DNA of 51,951 bases, taken from Helicobacteraceae bacterium (GTDB taxonomy: Bacteria > Campylobacterota > Campylobacteria > Campylobacterales > Sulfurimonadaceae). The notes under the pieces are model-generated. The model saw only the letters and a list, made by a program, of their open reading frames with translations, was not told the origin of the DNA and did not search any database. The DNA lies in assembly GCA_947498025.1 (NCBI GenBank), contig CANMJR010000021.1, positions 1 to 51,951 on the forward strand, written 5' to 3'. This document shows, in pieces, positions 27,667 through 35,583 of this stretch (position 1 is its first letter; each line of letters begins with the position of its first letter). A program made the position numbers and the translations under genes.

Positions 27667-28200
27667 ATGATAAAAGCGACATTCTTATCAGCAGCAACAT
27701 TAGGTCTGATATTAACAGCAGTAACGGCTTCGGCATCATCAGAGCTTTACATTGGGGGCGTTTCTGGAACGGTATTAAAAGAGCCGTCGGTAGGCGCAAT
27801 TTTAGGATATGGATTTGAGTCACGCGGAAAAGACTTTATTCTTGGTTTAGAATTTGAGCTAGAGTATGATAGCGTGAAGTACCCAGCAACACCAAGCGCA
27901 ACAGAAGACACTCATGCATATGGTGTAGGTATGCATGTGAAAGCTGGATATAATATATTTAGTAGCTTAAACGCTTACGCTCTCGGTGGACTCAAGACTC
28001 AAATGTTTGGAAATTCTTCAAGTTCAAACTCTGCAGAAAATTCAAATGCAGGTCATGGATTTGGATATGGTGCCGGACTAGAGTATAGTATGAGTAAAAG
28101 TTTTGCCGTTGCTGCTGAATATAGAACGTATTCGATGAGTGCACTTCATCTTGATTACGACGTCAATATGATGGATGTGCTGCTGAAATATAAATTCTAA
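27667..28200 (+). CDS. outer-membrane beta-barrel protein
   Basis: The start at 27667 follows AAGGAATAAA and gives a clear signal peptide ending in TASAS. The mature protein of about 155 aa has alternating hydrophobic strands with Gly and aromatic residues, and ends in YDVNMMDVLLKYKF, a terminal Phe typical of barrels inserted by BamA. It resembles small 8-stranded OmpA/OmpX-like barrels. It has its own promoter and a hairpin after the stop, so it is a single-gene unit. Possible roles are adhesion or surface exclusion; nothing in the sequence decides. Confidence 0.75.
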   Translation: MIKATFLSAATLGLILTAVTASASSELYIGGVSGTVLKEPSVGAILGYGFESRGKDFILGLEFELEYDSVKYPATPSATEDTHAYGVGMHVKAGYNIFSSLNAYALGGLKTQMFGNSSSSNSAENSNAGHGFGYGAGLEYSMSKSFAVAAEYRTYSMSALHLDYDVNMMDVLLKYKF

Positions 28201-28205
28201 TAAGC

Positions 28206-28224
28206 CGCTCTCTTTCTGAGAGCG
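28206..28224. terminator. hairpin between convergent genes
   Basis: CGCTCTC and GAGAGCG pair around TTTCT, 6 bases after the barrel gene and 10 bases before the end of the integrase gene. It could stop transcription from both sides, although the T-runs are weak. Confidence 0.55.
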
Positions 28225-28233
28225 ACAACCCTT

Positions 28234-29502
28234 CTATATTAACCCTTCTATCGCATCTTCTTTAGCCTTTTCTCCGACAGTTGAATATATCATTGTGGTG
28301 TTGATGCTATAATGCCCTAGAAGCTCTTGCAGCACTTTTATATTCCCATTCTTTGATGCAAAATTACTACCAAACTCATGACGAAATGCATGTAGCCCCT
28401 TACTCTTCTCATCAATCATTTCAAACATCCATTCAACATAAGAGTATAAGTTAATTCTATTGAGCTTTCTGTTGTTTATATTCTTGGAGATATAGGCGTT
28501 TGGGTCATTGGTATAGTTCAGCAAAAAATTAAAATGCTCACTAAATAGCTCCTTCCTTATGTATGTGCTTCTTTGCTTATTGCCTTTCCCGTTTCTGATG
28601 TTGATTTTATATACTTTTTTTCCTTCATCTACGATATCGCTAAACTTCAATGCCAGTGCTTCGCTTGCTCTACATCCAGAACCCATCATTAATAACACCA
28701 TGGCAGTATTTCTGTATGCTACATACTGAGAGGTAGCTCTTACTCTTTTTAGAAACTTGCCGGGATTGGAGATATACTCTTCTATGAAAACCATAAGCTT
28801 TTTAATTATGGCCTCATCAAATGACTTAGATGAGTGTAAATAACCTTTTTGCTTCTTATATATCTTCATATTTTTGAGTACATTTTTAAATATGCCACTC
28901 TCTGTCTCTGCGGAGATAAACATAAAGAGCTTATGTAGTACAGCTCGCCTGTGCATCATTGTAGAAACTGCAGCTTTAGGTAAAGACGCTATATACCTCT
29001 TTACATACGCATTGTCAATACTGCCAATAGGAACCTCATCACAATAGTAGTATTCCTCAAAATTGCTGATGCTGTATTGCACGCTATCTCTTTCTAGTGT
29101 GTAGAGCGATAAGAAGTCTTCCCGTTCTTTAACTAGGTCTATTTTTCCTACCTTTTGCATATGTTGAATATAGGCCAACACATAGCCGATTCTTTTTTTG
29201 ACATCTCCATGCTCTTTGTTGATCCGATAATCTTCCATCCAAAGAAGAAAATCATTAGCATCATGCTCCGAAAATTCTGCAATTGTTTTTTTATCTTTTA
29301 GTTTCAATTCACTATATTCAATTAAAGCTTTTAGTACATCATTGTATGAAGAGACAGTATTTATAGAACTCTCTTCTTTAAGCAGGTAATTATTGAATTT
29401 ATCTACCCATTTCAGGAGGTCGTCAAGGTAGGAGACACCAAAAGATAAATTTATAGTTTCTTCTTGTATGTTGTCTTGAAAGATATCGTCTATACTTAAC
29501 AT
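28234..29502 (-). CDS. tyrosine recombinase / integrase
   Basis: The 422-aa protein has an N-terminal core-binding domain and a C-terminal catalytic domain with the R in GSGCRASEAL, a Lys-containing beta-hairpin (GKGNKQRSTYIR), HAFRHEFGS (HxxR), GHYSINTTMIYSTV (His and the nucleophile Tyr). All active-site residues are present. AAGGAG precedes the ATG at 29502. It could integrate the element, resolve dimers or act as a phage-type integrase. Short direct repeats lie just upstream of its start. The N-terminal domain of about 220 aa is longer than in XerC/D, which favours a mobile-element role. Confidence 0.9.
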   Translation of the reverse strand: MLSIDDIFQDNIQEETINLSFGVSYLDDLLKWVDKFNNYLLKEESSINTVSSYNDVLKALIEYSELKLKDKKTIAEFSEHDANDFLLWMEDYRINKEHGDVKKRIGYVLAYIQHMQKVGKIDLVKEREDFLSLYTLERDSVQYSISNFEEYYYCDEVPIGSIDNAYVKRYIASLPKAAVSTMMHRRAVLHKLFMFISAETESGIFKNVLKNMKIYKKQKGYLHSSKSFDEAIIKKLMVFIEEYISNPGKFLKRVRATSQYVAYRNTAMVLLMMGSGCRASEALALKFSDIVDEGKKVYKINIRNGKGNKQRSTYIRKELFSEHFNFLLNYTNDPNAYISKNINNRKLNRINLYSYVEWMFEMIDEKSKGLHAFRHEFGSNFASKNGNIKVLQELLGHYSINTTMIYSTVGEKAKEDAIEGLI

Positions 29503-29552
29503 ATCACTCCTTTTTTAGAAAAGTATAACATAAATAAAATATTATTTGTATG

Positions 29553-29628
29553 CTTAGCGAGAATAAATAGCACTAAGATAGGCTAATACAGGCTTATACG
29601 AAAAAACTTTAGCGGGAATATAAATCAC
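29553..29628. repeat. direct repeats upstream of the integrase (possible att/arm sites)
   Basis: CTTAGCGAGAATAAATAG at 29553-29570 recurs as CTTTAGCGGGAATATAAAT at 29607-29625. Between them AGGCTAATAC and AGGCTTATAC form a tandem pair at 29580-29599. Repeats beside an integrase gene are typical of recombinase binding sites; a regulatory role is also possible. Confidence 0.5.
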
Positions 29629-29739
29629 CAGCACCCACAATGAACATCGATTAATGAGATTGTTGGAGTAAAAATAAAAAACAATTTGGTGATGAAAAAA
29701 AGATATAATATTTGATAAATTATTATTAGGAATTATAGA

Positions 29740-30012
29740 ATGAATTTTTCATATGACGAGATTTTACCTGATTATGGTGATTTAGATAATCAAACAGGAA
29801 GTTGCCCTGGACATAGAGTTGCAATATCTGAGAAAGATGGTGGCATAAATATTGAACTTGAACCTCTTGGACAAAAAACAAACACCATATATGGTGCATT
29901 TATGAATATTGAAGAAGCAAGAGAATTTTCAACGGCACTTCAAGAGTCAATAAAAAGAGCGGCATATAAAAACAAAGATAGAATAGTTCACCCTAGGCGG
30001 GCAAAGTGTTAG
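29740..30012 (+). CDS. hypothetical 90-aa protein
   Basis: This is a small soluble protein, acidic in its first half with a basic C-terminus (HPRRAKC). A TTAGGAATT site precedes the ATG. It resembles no family I can name; the middle (IYGAFMNIEEAREFSTALQESIKRA) looks like a short strand plus helix. It opens the accessory island downstream of the integrase and lies 18 bases before the next gene, so they are probably co-transcribed. Confidence 0.6.
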   Translation: MNFSYDEILPDYGDLDNQTGSCPGHRVAISEKDGGINIELEPLGQKTNTIYGAFMNIEEAREFSTALQESIKRAAYKNKDRIVHPRRAKC

Positions 30013-30030
30013 TTCTCAGGTTCTAATTAA

Positions 30031-30828
30031 ATGCAAAATTACTTAATAAAAGTTTTTAATGAAAGATTTAACCAAGAATATTTAATACAAGATAAAATTT
30101 TGTCAATTGATTTTGAAGATATAGGATATCCACTTCTCAATTGTTTTAAAAGTAATGACATGGGTGTTTTTACTCATATTAGATCTTTTAATAGGGGAGA
30201 AGATTTTAAAAAGTTATTCAATGGCCTAACCAAAAAAAGCGAAGCAGTATGTTCAGAAATTGATATTAAAAAAGTTAGTTCCCTGCGTTCCTCTAAATCT
30301 AAGTCGTCTGGACGGGATTTTAAAACAATGTATCTGTTTGGTAAAGATGTTTATGTAGATAGAGATGATAAATGGGAGTTTGAAGATTGTATATCCCATG
30401 TGATGAACCACTTAGCGAGAGATGAGCCTAGACTTGAGTTATTTCTCTATCAGTGGAATGGTAAGTATCATTGGGATAATTCTGGCGGTTCCCACCATTT
30501 TGCAGTGGCTTCTTTTCATGCGCAAAACAATAAAATAGATTATTCTTTTCAAGCGAATATAATAGAAATATCTATTGATAGGGGTGTTGCAAATAATTTA
30601 TTGGTGAATTATGAAATGTTTATTGTTTGCGAACGAAGCCAGCATGATTTAGAGGAGTGTTTTAATGAAAAAGATATATGCTTATTTGATGTGGGCTACC
30701 TCAATAATGTCTTAGTGGTATTTGATAAAAACAATAACTCCATTAAAAAACATATCAATCTTTTAAAAAATTTAGATTCTAAAAAAGTGTTGCATTTCAA
30801 TCGATATTTAAAAGAAAGATTGGTCTAA
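30031..30828 (+). CDS. hypothetical 265-aa protein
   Basis: I do not recognise this protein with confidence. It lacks signal peptide and membrane helices. Notable segments are YLFGKDVYVDRDDKWEFEDCISHVMNH near residues 98-125, SGGSHHFAVASFHAQ near 152-166, and a mixed alpha/beta C-terminus. The Gly-rich HH motif could be a metal or catalytic site, which is only a guess. Weak ribosome site. It lies in the accessory island next to other unknown genes. Confidence 0.6.
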   Translation: MQNYLIKVFNERFNQEYLIQDKILSIDFEDIGYPLLNCFKSNDMGVFTHIRSFNRGEDFKKLFNGLTKKSEAVCSEIDIKKVSSLRSSKSKSSGRDFKTMYLFGKDVYVDRDDKWEFEDCISHVMNHLARDEPRLELFLYQWNGKYHWDNSGGSHHFAVASFHAQNNKIDYSFQANIIEISIDRGVANNLLVNYEMFIVCERSQHDLEECFNEKDICLFDVGYLNNVLVVFDKNNNSIKKHINLLKNLDSKKVLHFNRYLKERLV

Positions 30829-30870
30829 AATCATTTCGTATTAATATAGCCTTGTGTAGAACCACCTCGT

Positions 30871-30930
30871 TCACTGATGCAGGCGCTATGAGCCACTCCT
30901 GTCAAAGACGATTAGTGGCTTAATTATAGT
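30871..30930 (+). repeat. hairpin-forming spacer sequence with a second, divergent copy at 49930-49990
   Basis: AGCCACT and AGTGGCT pair around a 16-base loop containing AAAGACGATT at 30890-30919. A similar arrangement, GCCCAAC...AAAGACGATTGGGA, occurs at 49957-49982, and both are followed by AGTTATTA. It may be a structured RNA or a recombination site. Confidence 0.4.
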
Positions 30931-30982
30931 TATTATTTGTCATTTACAACAACAAATGATATTTTAAAAGGATGAGATCCCA

Positions 30983-31570
30983 ATGAGTATAATTGAGTTT
31001 TGTATAATATTTTTGTCAATCTATTTTGTTAGTATTTTACTTCATGAAGTTGGTCATGTTATTGCCTATAGAGCACACGGGAAGAAAGTTGAGTTTTGTA
31101 TTGTAGGTACGTCAAAAGAATTTAGATTAAGTTTTCTGAATCCCGAATACTCTTTCAAGTTTGCTGGAACCACTTTTATTTTAACCCCTTGGTTGTTTTC
31201 TGGCGTCACACTCAGTAGTGATTTTACAGGACTTGATAAAAAAGAGTTGTTCAAAATTGCAGCATCTGGTCCGGTAGTGAATATCTTTCTTTTTTTAAGT
31301 TCCGCATCTGTTTTGATTTATGGATATACATATTTAATATTTCATGAATCTATTTTCATAATATTAATAAGCGTAGCTGCTTTGAATTTTTCTCTCAGTG
31401 TTGTCAACTTATATCCAATCGTTAAAGACAACTTTTACAATGATGGTGCAATTATAAAAGCAGGCAAATTTCCATATGATACTGAGCAACTACAAGAGTT
31501 AGTATTACAATGTGCCGCTAGAGTAAATAATGAAAAACACAAAAACGACATATCATCTCTATACAAATAA
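30983..31570 (+). CDS. M50-family membrane zinc protease
   Basis: The 195-aa integral membrane protein has HEVGH at residues 21-25 within the first helix and NLYPIVKDNFYNDGAII near 148-164. Together these form the zinc site of site-2 proteases (HExxH plus an NxxPxxxxDG-type motif). Four or so helices are visible. M50 proteases cut substrates within membranes, often releasing regulators. It lacks PDZ and CBS domains, so it is a minimal type. An AAAAGGATGAGA site precedes the ATG. The substrate is unknown. Confidence 0.8.
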   Translation: MSIIEFCIIFLSIYFVSILLHEVGHVIAYRAHGKKVEFCIVGTSKEFRLSFLNPEYSFKFAGTTFILTPWLFSGVTLSSDFTGLDKKELFKIAASGPVVNIFLFLSSASVLIYGYTYLIFHESIFIILISVAALNFSLSVVNLYPIVKDNFYNDGAIIKAGKFPYDTEQLQELVLQCAARVNNEKHKNDISSLYK

Positions 31571-31606
31571 TTTACATCAACAAATAAAACGAACATACTA
31601 GTACGA

Positions 31607-31612
31607 TATAAT
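31607..31612 (+). promoter_or_regulatory. -10 element of the CoiA-like gene
   Basis: A perfect TATAAT lies 31 bases before the GTG start at 31643, with no other gene between. It supports independent transcription. Confidence 0.5.
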
Positions 31613-31642
31613 AACAATAAACATCACATAAGGATGCAAATA

Positions 31643-32641
31643 GTGTCACTCATTCCTTTTGCCTATTCTAATGCATCCAAAAAGCTTGTCGATGTAAATG
31701 AAGTGCCAAGAGGTCTCGCATGTGATTGTAAATGCCCTTCATGCAATATGAGACTGCAAGCGCGTCAAGGTGAAGTTAACGAGCACCATTTTAGCCATTA
31801 TGATAAAGCTGAGAGTGAATGTATGTATTCTTACTGGGTGTCAGTGAGAGATATGACAAAACAGATTCTGCGTGAAGTAAAATATCTCAAAATCAAACAA
31901 CACAATACTTCCAATCTGCAATCTATTCCATATAGGCTCGCTTCACTCGTTGTTGAAATATTTCATACATCTAAAAAAAATAATAATTTTGATCTTGTTT
32001 TACAGACCTCTATAGGAGAACTAAACATCTCTTTGCTAACACCGGAAATAAGTCGATTAGACTATGTACATCCAAAAGAAGGTTTTTTTGATAAATTGGT
32101 ACTTCAAATCAATCTTGAAGGGATGATAACAGGCAGTGCGCTTTCCAAAAAAGAGCAGCTTAGAAAATTGATTATAGAAGATTTAAAATCAAAACGGTTT
32201 CTATGCTCCTTTTTTGAGTTTTTCGAAGAAGACGAGGAAGAAATCGAGGAAACAATAGAGACAAGAAGCAGCTACTCCACAATGAAGAATAAACCAGGAC
32301 CGACTACTACTGAAGAGATAGCGAGATGTTTATACTTAGATGCCCGGAGCCTCAACTATAGACAAATAGATGCCATTGGAAGAATGGAAGAATTTTTTAC
32401 TACATGCACAAAGAAACATTTTGAGGCTCTATTCCCCCAAGAATATACCGTTTGCTATACAGAACTCGGATTCGAATATATATCATACGAAAATGAGTTT
32501 TATGCATTGGCTAATATTGACGGAATATATGTAATGTATCGCTTTGAGAACTTCTTCGAGAAAGTGTTTAGCACAAGAGATTATAAAAATGTCTATCAGC
32601 TACTTAAAAGAGTACATAGTGACGCAGAAAACGCTTTTTAA
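31643..32641 (+). CDS. competence protein CoiA-like zinc-finger protein
   Basis: The start is taken as GTG 31643, because AAGGA lies 9 bases before it and directly against the ATG at 31634. The N-terminal part has CDCKCPSCNMRLQARQGEVNEHHFSH, the Cys cluster and HHF(A/S)H motif of the CoiA-like family, followed by ECMYSYW and a middle domain with acidic residues. CoiA is linked to processing of incoming DNA in transformable bacteria, and relatives are frequent on plasmids and phages. An acidic stretch (FFEEDEEEIEET) splits the protein. A role in handling single-stranded DNA during transfer or in defence is possible. Confidence 0.75.
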   Translation: MSLIPFAYSNASKKLVDVNEVPRGLACDCKCPSCNMRLQARQGEVNEHHFSHYDKAESECMYSYWVSVRDMTKQILREVKYLKIKQHNTSNLQSIPYRLASLVVEIFHTSKKNNNFDLVLQTSIGELNISLLTPEISRLDYVHPKEGFFDKLVLQINLEGMITGSALSKKEQLRKLIIEDLKSKRFLCSFFEFFEEDEEEIEETIETRSSYSTMKNKPGPTTTEEIARCLYLDARSLNYRQIDAIGRMEEFFTTCTKKHFEALFPQEYTVCYTELGFEYISYENEFYALANIDGIYVMYRFENFFEKVFSTRDYKNVYQLLKRVHSDAENAF

Positions 32642-32649
32642 TATTATAT

Positions 32650-33459
32650 TTAAGCGGACGTCTTTTGTCTACTAAATCCGAGATTTCTCTCATCTTCTAA
32701 TAAGAACTCTCCATGTCTAATTGCTTTTGCGGCATCAACAGCTTTCTTGAGACAATTATTTTTGAGATTTACTTTATATGCCAAAAAAAGAATAAGCAAA
32801 TAAATAATCAATATAATTGTTGATGAAAAATATAATACTCCGCCGTCTTGCTTGCCTGTTGTGTGCATAAACATTAAAGCAGGACCGATGCCAATCAGCA
32901 CGACTATCCATGAAATAATTTTATGTGTTCGCACTTTTGTTGTATATATTTCTTGGTCTACTTTACTGAATTTGCCGATAATGTCATCCGGTGTAAGATT
33001 TGGCGCTATTTGAGCCAAACTGTTTCTAAGATTACTCAGTGCAATGTCGTCTGTCGTATTGGGGCGTTCCAAAATTTTATTCATTGTGGTGTTCAAACCA
33101 TCCATCACATCTTTTAGGGAGTTGAAGATTAATAAAATTAACGGTGCTATTAAATACAGCGTTAAGAGTGTATTTCTGTGTTCAGGGTTAGTAAAAAATA
33201 TATAGTAATCAATTGGTGGGAAATAATTAAAAATAGATATTAAGGTATCTACCCACTCGGCATTAATGAAGCGTATAATGAAGACAAAAGTAGTAAGTAT
33301 TAAAAGAATTCCATATACAACTAATCTTGCAATATTTTTATTCATATTTTTAAGGCGGCTGTTGTTAATGTGGGAATTGAAATCGGTGAGAGATTTTAAA
33401 TGTACGCGTTTTTTGTTCTCATTATATTCTTGGGAGTCAAAATCAATTTTTACTGACAT
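32650..33459 (-). CDS. four-helix membrane protein
   Basis: This is about 269 aa from the ATG at 33459; an upstream in-frame ATG at 33504 would overlap the preceding gene. A charged N-terminal tail (about 35 residues) is followed by helices near 40-60, 90-110, 185-205 and 215-238, with a cytosolic loop of about 75 residues between the second and third pairs. No enzyme motif is seen. It follows the gene ending at 33464 by a few bases. Small multi-helix proteins paired with a soluble partner are a frequent effector layout in abortive-infection systems; here that is speculation. Confidence 0.65.
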   Translation of the reverse strand: MSVKIDFDSQEYNENKKRVHLKSLTDFNSHINNSRLKNMNKNIARLVVYGILLILTTFVFIIRFINAEWVDTLISIFNYFPPIDYYIFFTNPEHRNTLLTLYLIAPLILLIFNSLKDVMDGLNTTMNKILERPNTTDDIALSNLRNSLAQIAPNLTPDDIIGKFSKVDQEIYTTKVRTHKIISWIVVLIGIGPALMFMHTTGKQDGGVLYFSSTIILIIYLLILFLAYKVNLKNNCLKKAVDAAKAIRHGEFLLEDERNLGFSRQKTSA

Positions 33460-33463
33460 TTTT

Positions 33464-34024
33464 TTATTGTTGCTTTTCAAAAAAACTTGAAAGAGCTCCT
33501 GCATTTTCTATATCGTTAAAACATGCAATTGCATTCATGTTTGGTCTTGGTTGATTGTGACATTCCTGCATATTTTCTAATGGATAAAGTTCTTGTTCGT
33601 AGCGTAAACCTGTTTTGTCAACAACCATAAAATTGTTTAACTGTTCGTTTTGTGCATCAAATATCTTAACATTTTCAGTAAGCTTAAAGTTATCCATGAA
33701 TATATTGCTATACGTATTTATAGCAGCTCCTAACTTATCTTTTGTGGCAATAGTCTTAACTTCTAATCGCACACCTCTCGTTGAGGCATCTCTTAAAGCT
33801 TCTTTAACTTCTAGTGAATCAAAGATAGTATTACAAAACACTGTAGAGTGAATCTGGATAAGTCCATTATCTTTTGCTGATTTTGCTAATTCGGATATTA
33901 AGGCTTTGGCATGCTCATGTGTGTCGTTGTCAAACAGTACATTGGATTCTTCTAGGCGATATTTTTTTAGGATATCTTTATATATACTTATTGGTAATTT
34001 TGTTAAAATAGAATGTTGTACCAT
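33464..34024 (-). CDS. hypothetical protein, possibly PLD-like fold, partner of the membrane protein
   Basis: The 186-aa soluble protein is preceded by a good AAGGAG at 6 bases. The layout HSTVFCNTIFDSLEVKEALRDASTRGVRLEVKTI followed by NNFMVVDKTGLRYEQEL and NAIACFNDIENAGALSSFFEKQ resembles half of a phospholipase-D-like domain (strand, helix, 'v(k)' strand, FxVVD, NDxxxAxxLxxxF). The catalytic HxK is absent, so it would be inactive or a binding module. I am unsure of the fold. It is co-transcribed with the membrane protein. Confidence 0.6.
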   Translation of the reverse strand: MVQHSILTKLPISIYKDILKKYRLEESNVLFDNDTHEHAKALISELAKSAKDNGLIQIHSTVFCNTIFDSLEVKEALRDASTRGVRLEVKTIATKDKLGAAINTYSNIFMDNFKLTENVKIFDAQNEQLNNFMVVDKTGLRYEQELYPLENMQECHNQPRPNMNAIACFNDIENAGALSSFFEKQQ

Positions 34025-34530
34025 ATAGTCTCCTTAGACATAATTCAAAATAAGAGCAAAGAAAGTTCCATAAACTATATTGGTTTTACTGTACCGCTAC
34101 TCTTAAAGTCGCAGGATTATACTTAAATATATTTAAACCAATAATAAATGTTTATACAAAATGGCATTATTTGCATCTTTTTTAATTAATCATGTAAATA
34201 GGTAACTTAATAAGGTATGCATACAAAATATAGGAACACGGCCATTATATTTTTCATTATTTATTTCGTTTAAAAAGCCGTAATATTACACGATTATCAT
34301 TTATTGATACTGGTCAGATAAACGATAGAGTTGCTTTTTAACATATTATCAATCTTTATTGTTGATTCTCAAACTTTATTGCTTTTGACACCAGCGGTGA
34401 TTGCACCAGCTGATAGGAGCTTTTGCAAATTCGTCTAAAAAATTACAATTACGCACAGTAATTGCTTATTAATATAGGCCGCATAAACGACAGTTAATAT
34501 TCAACCGGAGACAGAAAAATATACATACTC
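34025..34530. other. gene-free spacer
   Basis: This is a 506-base A/T-rich spacer. It should hold the promoter for the minus-strand pair ending at 32650. Around 34391-34425 there is a more G/C-rich patch with repeated ACCAGC (CACCAGCGGTG...CACCAGCTG), able to form small hairpins. I see no gene here. Confidence 0.5.
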
Positions 34531-35325
34531 TCACTCATTTTCTAATTGATTATTGAGAAATTTTGCAATGAAACCCATAGCCATATTAAACACAAAAGCA
34601 AATGCTTCATTAAGGGGCATAGGAACTCTAGGTTGGTCCCATGATTGTTTTCCATGGCGTGCAAATATTCCTAGATAATCAAAATTGTTCGCCGTTTGCG
34701 TAAACCGCTTAAATTCCACTTTGTCTAAATCCAAAAATTTAATAATTTTATCTTCTGCATGTTTTTTGTTTTCTAAACATTCCGGGCAAAAAATTTCAGT
34801 GTAATAAAATACAGTGTCTTTTATTGCATAGAGAATAGTCCAAGTAGAGATATTTCTATGTAGATTTGGTTCATCTATAAAGCATCCGACTTGAAATAAT
34901 ATTTCTCGGATAGGCTGATACATGCTAGCTAAAGTAATTAGATGTGAACGATTAGAAATATTTAATTCGGAAAAATCAATATCAATTTTCTTCAGCCCTT
35001 CAAAAGGATTCATGGAAGGAACAAAATCATTTTTGTAAAAACTAGTTCGTCGACCATCATATAAAATTTGTGAGGTTTTTATATCAATATGTTTTTTCAC
35101 ATCTCTTGTCGCTAAAACATATGCTCCGTTTGCAATAGTTACTAATCCGTAAATAACTGACTGAGCTTCATTTTCATCGCTTGGGGTAATTTTTTCAAAA
35201 CAATCCGAATCAATGCAGTAATATCTTTGTTCATGATAATCATACCCTTCTGATACACAAAAAGAATTTCCACCTATTTGCTGCGTATCGCCTTGAAAAT
35301 AAATATCTATTTTCCATTTGCTCAT
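34531..35325 (-). CDS. hypothetical 264-aa protein
   Basis: No family is recognised. The protein is soluble, has an N-terminal beta-rich part (KWKIDIYFQGD...GGNSFCVSEGYD), a Cys pair FCPECLENKKH near residue 183, and a hydrophobic C-terminal helix (AFAFVFNMAMGFIAKFL). AGGATG precedes the ATG at 35325. It is divergent from the large helicase gene that follows, and a shared 258-base promoter region lies between. The first domain with Gly and Cys residues looks like a small regulatory or sensory module, without proof. Confidence 0.6.
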   Translation of the reverse strand: MSKWKIDIYFQGDTQQIGGNSFCVSEGYDYHEQRYYCIDSDCFEKITPSDENEAQSVIYGLVTIANGAYVLATRDVKKHIDIKTSQILYDGRRTSFYKNDFVPSMNPFEGLKKIDIDFSELNISNRSHLITLASMYQPIREILFQVGCFIDEPNLHRNISTWTILYAIKDTVFYYTEIFCPECLENKKHAEDKIIKFLDLDKVEFKRFTQTANNFDYLGIFARHGKQSWDQPRVPMPLNEAFAFVFNMAMGFIAKFLNNQLENE

Positions 35326-35583
35326 TATTTCACATCCTGGTCGTAAAACATAATGATATCTTTTTAGTCGGTAGTTTTTAGTAAATGCCCTCGCAAAGTC
35401 TTTATTTAATTGTCTAATTTTAAATCAAATATTAAGTAAGTATTCGTAAAAATGTAAAACTTTATTTTGTGATTCTCTTTTCCTGTTAATATAAATTTTT
35501 TTACCCAGAAAGAGGTTTGTATAAAGCACTAGAATATATAAGGTTTAGGCAAGCAAAACTCAACTCAGAATTGGAAATTTAAA

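Noticed and set aside
28227-28251. AACCCTTCTAT direct repeat at the integrase 3' end as an attachment core
   Set aside because: It is only 11 bp, the second copy is simply the last codons of the integrase gene, and there is no matching copy elsewhere that I noticed.
34381-34440. Third copy of the AAAGACGATT hairpin repeat on the minus strand
   Set aside because: Only a loose match (TGTCAAAAGCAATAA) without equivalent stem; too weak to call.
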